NCBI GenBank assembly: GCA_030248065.1
Contig: JASAMV010008324.1
Span: forward strand, 41,719 to 105,718
DNA length: 64,000 nt
Direction of reading: 5' to 3'
From: Rhynchonema sp. JSB1_4
Lineage: Eukaryota > Nematoda > Chromadorea > Monhysterida > Xyalidae
Below the pieces are notes generated by a model that made no database searches, was not told the origin of the DNA, and worked only from the letters and a program-made list of their open reading frames with translations. Each line of letters starts with the position of its first letter. The stretch's first letter is position 1. Of this stretch, positions 44,501 through 54,489 are shown piece after piece. Both the position numbers and the translations under genes were made by a program.

Positions 44501-46595
44501 CCTGAGAAACCTGTTTTCACCAATCGGTTCTGTGTTCCTATGTTGCGTCTGACGTCAATGAGTTCAACAATTGATATGGTGTGATTATTTTCTGGTTTGG
44601 TAGGTTGATTTGTGAGCACCAGGGGCTGCGACGGTCCGGCCGCCGAGTCCTGTTGAGTGAAGAAATGGTGTTTCCTGATGTTTCACTTTTTTAAAAATAT
44701 TGATGACTTCTTACATATGTACATACCTGAATATTGGTCAATTGTGCAATGCCCATTGAAGGGTGCACGTAAAGGTCATAATGAAACGCCATCCACGTAC
44801 ATTGCGGATTGAAACTCCACGGGCAACTTGGTCCTAAAAATTATTTGCGGTTTTATCACTAAAGAACCAAAACACGAAGAATAATGATGCATAACGGCTC
44901 GAATTCCCGATCGCGCAATTGCAAATCAATTGCGCTTTGTAACTTATAAAGAGCGGTGAAGACAACTTCCAGCTGCCTGCGTGCTAATACGAACAGCAGC
45001 GTTGTGCAACGCACAAATGTTTTTGGAGTCAAAGGGAATTTGCGCACCGATATGGAGAGCGTGCGATACATTGATACCAAACGCGCAGGCTTTATTGCAC
45101 CGCGGCTGCGCGCGATCGGCAATTCGGGCCACTGTAAATGCAACTTTCAAACAAAAAAGTTTTTGAAACAAAAATGAAAAAGTATACCCGCAAATACAAC
45201 AGAAACTGACCATAAAGCTTGACTCTGAGCCTTAGTCGTGGTTGTGGCACATAAAGATCCTGATTGTCATTGCACTGCCGAATCCCTATCACCCGGACTA
45301 GACGGTCGGATAGGAGGTATGCATGACCAATTAGCACCCCTGGGGCTGTAAGTGGAAAGGCAGTCTGGATGGCGTAAACGGAAATAAGCAAGGTATAGGC
45401 AATCCATCAGCTCATGGCACTTTTTATGCACATAGCGTATGCAGCAGCACACGCCATTTTCTAAACGACATGTACACTTTGGGCGTGTGTCGTACTTTGA
45501 TGGGCGTTTTCATTTGCTGCCTGACATGACACTTTTCTGCACAGTTGCAAAATTTGGGGATGGTCCAAAGGACAACTGTGGAGAATAGATGCATTCATTG
45601 ACAGTAGTAATGTAGCGTGCAGCTTGTGTGTGCGAGTGTCATGAGTTGGCGGATTGCCTGTACAAGTCAACCAACAAGTGCGCAGTGCGCAGAATTTTTT
45701 GGCCTAACAGCAAGCCCACCGGGTTGCTATGATTAATGGCGGACAAACCCGGAAACCGGAACACGGAAATAATTCCCATACAAAATTATTTATCACTCAT
45801 TTCCGTGTCACGGAAAAATTTCCGTGCACCGAAATATTTCCGGTTTCCGTGCTCCGTGATTTTTTTTATTTTCACGGAACACGGAAATATTTTCTTGAAC
45901 ATTATTGCTGTTCGCGTCAACACACAATCTTTTGACTTCAGCACGCTGGCTTTTGTCATCGTCACTCGAAAAGCACCGTTTGCATGCCTGCGTTTAATTC
46001 CGTGTTCCGTGATTTTGAAAATTTTTCACGGAACACAAAACAGGGAAATATTTCCGTGTTCCGATTTCCGTGTTCAACCGAAGTCCGCCCCAACACGGAA
46101 GGTATAGGCAGCAGCGACCTGGGGACTACCACTGCGGTGGAAGCGGTAGTCCCCGGTAAATCGCTGTCCCCCTCCTATGCCTTGCGTGCTTTAAGATAGG
46201 TGGGTTTGCGGCTTACGGCTATTATGCAAGATCGTCTGCTGCCAAAAAGCAACCTCACAAAATGCTTTATGTTTTAAATATTGTTTGCGTGTACCGCAGT
46301 CCTATCGCAACCACCGATGGGCATGATAACAAGGGCACAACAGATGCTGAAATACGGCTTGGTGAGCTGCTGGTTTCTTTGCATACGATAAACCACTTTC
46401 TGCAATTCTCAAATCAGTAAACTAACTTGTACCTGGCGGCATTAGCGCTTTGTGTCTGATTTCGGCAAATTTATTGTAAACAAATGATGTGTAGAGCGAT
46501 AGACAGATGACGAACGCAATCACAAAACAGGTGCATGATCTCAGCAGACGTCGTAATGCTGCCAACATCGTGCTGTCATTGGCACGTGGGTGCAT
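41597..46595 (-). CDS. Glycosyltransferase family 92 (DUF23) protein, type II membrane
   Basis: Exons: 46433-46595, 44727-44833, 44511-44649, 43757-43876, 43569-43687, 43442-43497, 43092-43212, about 42588-42750, 42357-42470, 42140-42259, 41937-42077 and 41597-41728 (TGA). Phases agree from 44833 to 43092 and from 42470 to the end. The first exon gives a short cytoplasmic N-terminus and a signal anchor (FVIAFVICLSLYTSFVYNKF), typical of Golgi enzymes. Family marks: CLQPIFLYADWPQLVRFFEL, GATKFYVYWQ, HVAAINDCALRARADSDWVA, then the acidic motif FVDIDELIVPYLHQ, and later RSKVIARPQALTRMHVHQV. GT92 enzymes include galactosyltransferases; the acceptor cannot be told. A minisatellite and a 544-bp transposon lie in introns, and at least one stem exon between 46.4 and 44.8 kb is probably missing. 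Confidence 0.8.
42890..43091. repeat. Minisatellite, unit of about 20 bp (TAATGGGTTACTGTACC)
   Basis: About ten degenerate copies of a GGGTTACTGTACCTAAT-type unit lie in tandem, ending at the splice donor of the GT92 exon 43092-43212. On the gene strand the unit reads GGTACAGTAACCCATTAG, so each copy offers a GTACAGT donor-like sequence. Confidence 0.85.
43923..44466. mobile_element. Transposon, 544 bp, TGCTGTTGACCGACACA ends, copy 1
   Basis: Terminal inverted repeats TGCTGTTGACCGACACA / TGTGTCGGTCAACAGCA bound an element lying wholly within a GT92 intron. It is highly similar to 61001-61541, where the ends differ by a C-to-G type change (GACGGACACA). Both share the internal repeats CACCATCTCCGTC and GAATGTCCACCATC. 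There is no coding frame of its own. Confidence 0.85.
45745..46100. mobile_element. Foldback element built of CACGGAAATATTTCCGTG units, copy 1
   Basis: Both ends carry CGGACAAACCCGGAAACCGG or its inverted relative TTCCGTGTTCAACCGAAGTC. The interior repeats CACGGAAATATTTCCGTG, itself a palindrome, around a unique centre (GTCAACACACAATCTTTTGA). It is related to 49351-49795. It lies in the long first intron of the GT92 gene. Confidence 0.8.
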
Positions 46596-46599
46596 CTGT

Positions 46600-48000
46600 G
46601 AGGTAAACGTTGAAAATTTACAAAAATATAATCTTTTTTGTTCAAATCTGGCAAAATAACGAGATAACCTTCACATTGTAGAAGATAGCGCCAGCAGAGT
46701 GTGAAAGTAAATCAAATGATAACTGAAAGCGACAAAAGGCTGTAGCGGACTATTTTATGAGTAGCTGTAGCGGATATGAGACTAAATTTTGGCATTTCTT
46801 TGCGCATGCTAAAGGTCCACATAATGCGATACTCAAGGAACAATAAAAAATGGACATACTATACAGGTACATACATATGTGTAGTATGTATGTACATACA
46901 TGTTTGCGAATGCTGCTTTGTGTCCTCTGTTCAACCCAATCTAAGGAAAAAAATACTTTCATTTGCATAATAAATGAATGCACTTCGTTAACAGAACGGA
47001 AGTGACGACAAAATTACATGCCGATAACCTTTTACAAAATTAAAGACCCCCACATTTGAAACCGTGGTAACTGTACATTAAGTAGTGCAACCTGAAACAT
47101 ATTTCCTGGTATAAAGCGGCTCATTTCTCACTTTTTACAGGTTCGCAAAAACAGCCGGCCCAATTTTGAGAGTGAGTCGGTTGGTACGTATGTTATTCCC
47201 TTGTGGTGTGTGACAAACGAACAAAGTGAAACGTCTTTTGCAACACTTGTTGCCCGCTGCTGTCGCCAGAAAAAACATCATGGCTGAAACGAAGCCCGCG
47301 CAAAAAAAGTACAGTATCTATGTATAATTTGTCAAGAACGTTTCATGATGGCGTTAGCTGAAAATTGCTGATTTATTCTTGAAATTGTTGATTGACACCA
47401 GTATCACTGACAAACAGTCAGAAAAATCTTTAAAAAATCTTCGAAACTAACAGTGACAGCATTGGTTGTTTAAAGGAAACAGCGACTGAAGGTCACTGAA
47501 CAACAAAGCCACAAAGTCAATGAGGTCAGAAAGAAACAGGGCGAATTTAACATAAACAAGAACGTCGACCAAGAAAATGCACTTAGGTACAATGTGAAAT
47601 GACATTTGTTGTGCATTGTCTATGCGTCCGTAGAAAATGAGAAAGGACTGAAACGATGAAATATTATTGTTCGATGCAATTGCGGCAAGGAAAACCAATG
47701 GAGCCAGGAGGCCGTATTTCTTAACATCTTGTGAGCAGAAAATTTTATAAGCATATTATAGCAGCAACAATGTTTGTCAGACTACAGGCCATAAACAAGG
47801 CGCTGTTGGTGTTTTCAGATGTTTTGTCACGACCAGCCCGCTGTACAGTGGCTTGAAAAGCAGCGACAAGAGTTATAGCTAAACAATGGCTGCACTGGGT
47901 GGTGAAGTACACAAGCTGGGAGGGAACGGTTCTCAGATTACATGTACACATATACATGGGTATACCTATACGTCAAGATTTGAATAGGCGGCGTATTTTT
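46600..48000. other. No recognised gene
   Basis: Upstream flank of the GT92 gene. Frames at 46750-46983 and 47447-47957 are hydrophobic or AT-biased and have no partner exons. A short TACATA-rich stretch lies near 46868-46900. Confidence 0.4.
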
Positions 48001-48004
48001 TCAC

Positions 48005-48105
48005 ATTTTGTTGTGTAATACCACACCGCAAAGCTCCAGTTTCAGTTCTTCCACACAATCGTCGATATAAGGAACCGGCGGAACTTGGCACTCCTGTCGC
48101 AGGAC
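48005..48105 (-). CDS. Candidate terminal exon, unknown gene
   Basis: After an AG at about 48106, a minus-strand frame reads ECQVPPVPYIDDCVEELKLE then LCGVVLHNKM and stops. The composition is protein-like, but the exon is short. It may be the 3' end of the gene with exons at 50.5 and 52.7 kb, with repeats in the introns between; that link is inference. Confidence 0.3.
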
Positions 48106-48214
48106 AGTAAAGCCAAATCAGCAGATCGGTGCACAAAGGCAGGATTGATGACTTGCTGTGCACGGCGGGTTATGGATGGGTCAGAGTTACGGCGGTGCAT
48201 ATTATACTCTGACA

Positions 48215-48905
48215 ATACACATTTAGGGGAAACTTTTCAAAAACGCGTTGCCTTGATCCGTAAAGCGCACGCAGCTCGCGCCAGGGTTGGGCAAAAAACT
48301 TTTTTTTCAAAAAATCGTTTTTTTAAAACGTTTTTTTTAAAACGCCCTGATGACCAAAATACGCCCCCAAAAAATTGGAAAACGCTCATGTTGGGAAGAA
48401 AACGTGGTTAAATGAAGTAATTCTATGTGTTCTGAGGCAAAATAAACCCTTTTCTAGCGAGTTGTTAAGATCCCATATCAGACCCGCATCATGGGACCAA
48501 CTTTGGCCGGGGTCATCATTGAACGTCAAACTCCGTATATCGACGTATCTCGACAAAGTAAAAATTGGTCGAAAATTTTTTGAAAAAAATGGTACAAAAA
48601 AATTGATTTTCCTTGATAATCAGGGTACTTTCCCTGAAAAATCAGGGAAAATCAAGGAAATTCACGATTTAAAAAAAACGAAAAACGACCCCAGGCGTTT
48701 TTTTAAAAAACGTCTTTTTTGGCAACCCTTTTTTTAAGAAAAAACGCCGTCTTTTTTTGCCCAACCCTGGCTCACGCAGCCAGCTGAGTTTCGTTGCATT
48801 TCGCAAATCACTAAGTTACAAATCGGTAGATTTGTACAGCTAATATACGCATAATGCGCTTTACGGATCAGGCAACGCCTTTGAAAAGTTTCTCCCGAAG
48901 GTATT
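48215..48905. mobile_element. Foldback element split by a hAT insertion
   Basis: The left half (GAAACTTTTCAAAAACGCGT..., 48229-48270) and right half (ATAATGCGCTTTACGGATCA..., 48851-48905) are the two arms of the element seen whole at 59985-60158. The hAT element at 48282-48769 sits near its centre. Confidence 0.8.
48282..48769. mobile_element. hAT-type element, 488 bp, inserted in a foldback element
   Basis: The ends CAGGGTTGGGCAAAAAAC and TTTTTTTGCCCAACCCTG are the same as at 20.1 kb. The target duplication is GCTCGCGC (48274-48281) against GCTCACGC (48770-48777), one mismatch in eight. The body is closely similar to the 20.1-kb copy, including the block AATCAGGGTACTTTCCCT. It is non-autonomous. 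Confidence 0.9.
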
Positions 48906-49350
48906 ATCGGAGTGTAGTTGGAGAAACCACTGAGCTGAAAGTTCTGTATACGATACCGTGCCCGAAAAAAAAACGATTTGTGTGCGTTCAAAAAATGAGA
49001 AATGCTACCTACATGTATGTCTCCGATTCTTATGCCGGACTTCCGAGAGATCGAAAATCTGTCTTCATGTATATTAAGAAGTAATGCAAAAATATTACTA
49101 CTCTTAAACTAAAATACATATAGTCGGCGTGCAAGGCAAGCGATGAATGTTTTTGACAGGTGGATTTTTGTTGCTGACACTAGCTACTTTGAATGTATAT
49201 GTCTGGAACAAGGTCGGAGAATTCAACAGCACACGTTTATCAAGAGGCTGAGCTGCATGAGCCCGAAAAAGTAGCAGCGAGTTCTGCATGGGCTTATACA
49301 TACAGTACATATACATGACCGTTCAATGTGCCACGGAGATACATACATAC

Positions 49351-49795
49351 TTAGGGCGAACTTAGGTTGAGCACGGAAACCGGAACACGGAAATAATCTA
49401 CATACAAACCAGTTTCGTGGATTTCCGTGCACGGAAATATTTCCGTGGCACGGAAATATTTCCGGTTTCCGTGTTCCGTGTTTTTTTATTTTCACGGAAC
49501 ACGGAAATATTTCCGTGTGAATAGTTGTTGCTGTTTGCGTCAACACGCGGGGTTTTGACGTCAGCACGCTGGCTTTTGTCATCATCACTGCAAAAGCATC
49601 GTTTGCGTGCTTGAATCATTGCCGTGTTCCGTGGCACGGAAATATTTCCGTGTTCCGTGATTCTCCAAAACATTCACGGAACACGGAACACGGAAATATT
49701 TCCGTGTTCCGTGATTCTCCAAAATATTCACGGAACACGGAACACGGAAATATTTCCGTGTTCCGGTTTCCGTGTTCAACCTAAGTCCGCCCTTA
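49351..49795. mobile_element. Foldback element built of CACGGAAATATTTCCGTG units, copy 2
   Basis: The ends are AGGGCGAACTTAGGTTGAGC and its inverted relative CAACCTAAGTCCGCCCT. The interior holds about ten CACGGAAAT blocks in both orientations around a unique centre resembling copy 1 (GTCAACACGCGGGGTTTTGA). The several open frames through it, with repeated S-V-F-R type residues, are artefacts. Confidence 0.85.
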
Positions 49796-50456
49796 TGCAG
49801 CGAACTTTGAGCATGGGGATTTCCTGACAGAATTACTATATGCTCACGATTAATCAGCTAACACCTCGAGAAAGTATTAGGTACATGTACTATCTGAGAT
49901 CAGATCAGAAACCCGAGAAACCGCAACTGGCCAGGAATAATTACAGGAAACTCATGCCACTATTCGATCTTGCGCGTTGTTATCAGAATAAATTGCAATT
50001 ACGCAACACGAAAGAGTATGCCGAATACCATGGCAACCGAAAACATGCGAATCGATGCAAATAAATCCAAGGAAGCCAAAGCTAACATGAAATTCAGACA
50101 CAAGAGACAGTTGTATAGTTGCGCTTACAAAGTGGCGGTGTAGTTTTAGTACCGTATAGAGAGCAGAGTGTGGTACATACACGGAAAGAGACAGACAGAG
50201 AGAGAGAGAGACGCAACGCAAGTGAGAGTGTGGCTTTAGACACTGCGCGAACAAGACAGACGGACGGACATGGAATATTGTGTCAGCAGCGCGCGGTGAA
50301 ACGCAAGCCAGAGCCAGCCATGCCTCATGCAGCAAACAAATGGCACAGGCAGCTGCTTCTGGATCCATCTGGCACATGTACCTAGGATGTTGGGTACACA
50401 TTTGCTATCTATAGGGCCACACGTTCAGATCGGGGCCCTTGAACTTTATCTTCCAA

Positions 50457-50553
50457 CCTGCGGTTTATGATGAACAAAACGGCCACACACACTGTGCCAG
50501 GCATGTGTGATGATGTCCCCGGTGGTGTTCACAGCTTTGCAATCAAACTGTCT
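50457..50553 (-). CDS. Candidate internal exon, unknown gene
   Basis: Between an AG and a GTTGGA donor, a minus-strand frame reads FDCKAVNTTGDIITHAWHSV then CGRFVHHKPQ. Two Cys and an N-glycosylation site (NTT) fit an extracellular or lumenal protein. Family not recognised; relation to the exons at 48.0 and 52.7 kb is inferred from strand only. Confidence 0.4.
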
Positions 50554-51826
50554 GTTCGCGCGAAATCCAATAATGGGTCATACGATGAAATGAAATGAAC
50601 AACGCAAAGTCGCCTTTGAGAATCAGGCTTGATTTGGGTCATGTGCCACACCAAAGCTTAATGATGCGCGTAATCGACATCCAGAAGTAATGCGAACCGG
50701 AACGCGCGTGTATGGCCAACAATTTATATCTTTCCGGTTGACCGCAATTATTTTCGCAATGCATCAGGCGGCACGTGACAAAGTCAGTCAAAAACGGATC
50801 GTTCTGGTATGTATGTGAAAAAAATGCAACTTTTATGCATGCACATGCTCGGAAGCTAAGTCTGCCTTGGGGGACCATGACGTCTGGTGAAAATATACAA
50901 ACCGAACAAGTTTACCCGGAAGTGCAAAGCTGCTTCCTGATGATCACAACCCCGAGGTCTGTTTGCGCACAACTTCGTTCTATTTGTTTTCGGTCTGAGA
51001 CCACAGAGTATTCGGATCGTGTTCTGGTCACCCGCGGTTGGCATCTCAGCGTGTTTGCAATCAATTTTCCTACACCTTTTACGCGCGTGAAAAAACGTTA
51101 GCTAAATTCATCGGTCGGAACAAACAAACTTGGTGAAATGGTATGGTCTGCAAAAACTGAGAAAGTTTCTAAATGTTCTTTACGATGTTGCCTAATAATG
51201 CATAGTTCCATTTGTCATTTTCGTGACCAGCGATGTTCGGAAACTGAAATTAGATATCGCATCTATGCTGCTTTTCCGTTCCTGTCGCGTGATAAACGCA
51301 TGCCGTGCACTGCGTTAAATGGCCATGGCCTGTTTTTTTTATGTTTTTACCGCCTGAGAAGAGTTCGAAGAAAGAACAAATAAATGAACGTTTATGCAAA
51401 AATTGAATTTTTTATGCGGCAATATATTGCAGAAAAACAGACACCAAGTCGACATTGGTATTGTGCAAAAAATATGCACTCATCACAAAAAACCTCAACA
51501 GACAACTCGTAGCGGTAAGAGCAATAAATCATCCTTCGTAACGATGGCAGAGGCACCATGGTCTGTGGAAAAGCTTTCACAAAACAAACAACGCTGTTTT
51601 ATGCCGCTGTAACGTTATTTTTCAAGGAATCGCACGAACATTGTTCCCGAAAAGCACTGGTGTCGCTTTCCGGTAATTATGGAAGTCGAGCCTCTTGCAC
51701 TTTGTCCGTCGTTTGCAAAAATCCAGCTATGCTGGATTCCTGGCAGTGGTTTCGTGGAACCAGCGCCGATCGGGCAGCAAATTCACAACAGTTGGAGTTG
51801 TGAAAGGTTACTCACCCACCGGTGCC

Positions 51827-51900
51827 TGAGGGCGGTCGCCGTCTGAAGAACTGGGTGCACTCCTCTCGGTGTCACACGCGGCGAGGGGGATTGAGAAAGG
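51827..51900 (-). CDS. Candidate GC-rich exon, unknown gene
   Basis: A GC-rich patch ends at a good GTGAGT donor on the minus strand and can read SIPLAACDTERSAPSSSDGD then RPQAPV. If preceded by the exon at 52655-52763 the phase agrees. Another frame is also open, so this is tentative. Confidence 0.25.
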
Positions 51901-52194
51901 CTTCATTTTATATAATTTTTTATTGGCCCTGAGCTTACATTTATTTGAATCACGACCATGACCATGTAAGAACTAGAACATTGCAAAAAAATGTAAATTT
52001 ACCTACATACTGTATATATGTATAATAACGTGACAGCAATAAGTTTCGGCCTGTTTTCACAGGCGGGTGAGGTGTGGACACCTATCTGGCTAATTGTCCT
52101 CCAACTGGACCCAACAACAGATCTTATCGCTCGCGTAAAACATCACTTGGTGCACACAAAAACCTGTAAACCTTCTCACTGCGAAGATTGTGTG

Positions 52195-52310
52195 CTTTCT
52201 AAACCACACAACGTTGTGTGGTTTTGCCGAAAAGTTGAGTGGTTTTTTGGATACCACACAAAATGCGTAAAGAAACCACACAACATGTGTGGTTTTACCT
52301 ACGTGAGCGG
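52195..52310. repeat. ACCACACAAC palindromic repeats, cluster 1
   Basis: Several short inverted units such as AACCACACAACGTTGTGTGG and AACCACACAACATGTGTGGT lie together. The same unit forms a second cluster at about 53610-53830. Confidence 0.7.
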
Positions 52311-52654
52311 GAAAATAATCTTGAAACATTATTCTGCGATTTTTTGGAATTCGCGTTTTCAATCTTGCTCAGTTTATCGGTGTACGGCTGTATTAGTGTT
52401 AGGACTATGTTGCTGTGTTTCTACTGCAAGCAGCAGTTCAATTTGCTCGTGAAATCAGTCATTTGTAAAGAAGGACGAACAAGGGAAAACCTCAAATGGC
52501 CCCGAACATTATCCTTTGATGTGCACATTTTGATGTGCTTGAGGACTCAAAGTTGGACGAGTTATCTGAAGGTGGGTGGTTATAACTTTTTATCCTTCAT
52601 TATTATTTTTTATGAATAGAATATGCTATTATTTATTATTGGTATTCACCGCTT

Positions 52655-52763
52655 GCAGACGATCTGCAACACGTGGTACACGGCTTGCTGCCGATCGTGG
52701 CTCATGGCCGCTCTGGCATCCGGCTGAAAGGCAATCGACGCTTGTCGCTCAGCAGAAGCTACA
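52655..52763 (-). CDS. Candidate internal exon, unknown gene
   Basis: Between an AG and GTGAAT, a minus-strand frame reads SAERQASIAFQPDARAAMSH then DRQQAVYHVLQIVCKR. Codon use is GC-richer than the flanks. No family is recognised. Plus-strand frames over it are shadows. Confidence 0.4.
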
Positions 52764-53215
52764 TAAAAAGCCAGACTATTTTATCAGCACTGCTGTCGCC
52801 CACTTATATGTGCTGTGAATGAGTTTTCCTCCTGAAATTGTACACGTCTGCTGTTTATTTTTGAAAATGTCTTGTCAGAGATTATTCACAAAGATGCCAG
52901 CATGTGCGAAAGGGTTACGCAGGATTTGAACTGTTTTCAGGAAAATAATTGACATCTTGGCTTGTTTGCGGATGTTTTCTCTCTGTATCGATTAAACACC
53001 ACACATCATCAAACTCTTATTTCTGCCCGTTTATTTTCTGCTGTGTGTCATCTTATTCGTTTTTCGTTCAAGAAACCCGTTCTTAAATTGTTTTTGGATT
53101 ATTCTTCATTACCTTTTGAATCTTCGTCCGCGTTTAACTTTCGTGTTTATTTACTACACTCTTCCATTTATATCTTGTGTACCTACATACGTACGTGATT
53201 ATGATCCGCATTCAT

Positions 53216-53452
53216 TGGGTGATATTTCCGAAACGGTGTAAAGGTGAGTTGGGTGTAAAGGTCGGTGTAAGCTCGGTCGAAAGCTCGGTCGGTGTCAGCT
53301 CGGTGTAAACATGAAACATTGCCTGCTGTTAACGTGGAATGTTTCATGTTTACACCGAGCTGACACCGACCGAGCTTTCGACCGAGCTTACACCGACCTT
53401 TACACCCAACTCACCTTTACACCGTTTCGGAAATGCCACCCATTGTCTGATT
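53216..53452. mobile_element. Foldback element, GGTGTAAAGGTGAGTTGGGT family, copy 2
   Basis: This is a near-perfect palindrome of about 235 bp with the same arm sequence as 35068-35312. The central sequence is inverted relative to that copy. Both copies begin near GGGTG and end near CCACCC. Confidence 0.9.
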
Positions 53453-53609
53453 GAACCAACAGACCCCACTTCACATATGTTTAGGTCTTTATGTATTTTT
53501 GTGCAACATGTGTGTTTATAATTGGAATTTCTTTTTCTGAAACTAGACTGATTGAGTGGATAAACGTGCAAATAAAAGAATAAAAGCAGGTTTAGCAAGC
53601 GCTGTGATA

Positions 53610-53830
53610 GCCTAAAAACCACACAACTTGTGTGGTTTTCAAAACACACAATTGTGTGGTTTTAACACAAAAGCACTCAATTTGTGTTGTTTCAGTTGCC
53701 TATACCCGACATGTTAAAAACCACACAACTTTTCTTAAGAAAAACACACATCTTTTGTACGTTCTGGAAGTACAAAACTTTTCTTAAAAAACCAAGAAGA
53801 ATTGTGTGGAAAAACGACACAATGTTCCCA
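53610..53830. repeat. ACCACACAAC palindromic repeats, cluster 2
   Basis: At least five units of AAACCACACAACTTGTGTGG type, some degenerate, related to 52195-52310. Probably a small palindromic element family. Confidence 0.65.
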
Positions 53831-54489
53831 GTGAGTTGATGCAGCCCCAAGATCACCATCAATCATGACCGAAGCATGGCCACCGGGGAAGCCAGTTGAT
53901 TCCATAGATCGCTGATGTCTTGGAGCATTCATAAAAAATTTGACATGGATTGCGTTCCATTTTCATCAGTTTATCAGCTTTGAATTCAGTAGATTGCGCC
54001 ACAAATGGCATCTATACGAAGCAAGTGAGCAAACTTTTGCTATTTTTGGTCCAAAACATGATGTCGGGTGTCGGGTATTTATCGAACTGTCGGGTATCGG
54101 GTTCGTCTCGGATGTCGGGTACCCCACTCCGATGTCTAACCCTACACGCGGCAAATTTCAACCTTCCTTGCGCCTATTCAAACATTGTCGCTGTGCAATT
54201 GATCACTTGTTCCGTGTTTATTTATGGACTGATCAAATACAATGCCCTTTGTTATCGAGTAAGACGGTTGAAGTTGATTTAAAGCGCCCTTGCTGTAAAC
54301 GTTTGGGAGTAAACAAAACATGTCTCTTTCAAGCCTAATACAGTGCATAGATAACAAACAAACTTGCTTCGTAAACGTCTTATGCTTGCTGGACCAAGTT
54401 ACGATCAAGCAAAATAATTTTAGGCCGCTGTTTTGCTTTCGCTATTCCGCCTGGGGTGGGCGTTCGCACATCCTGTTGGAGCTTCAGAA

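Noticed and set aside
49360..49827. Open frames in the CACGGAAAT element
   Set aside because: They arise from the repeated unit in both orientations and carry no transposase motif.
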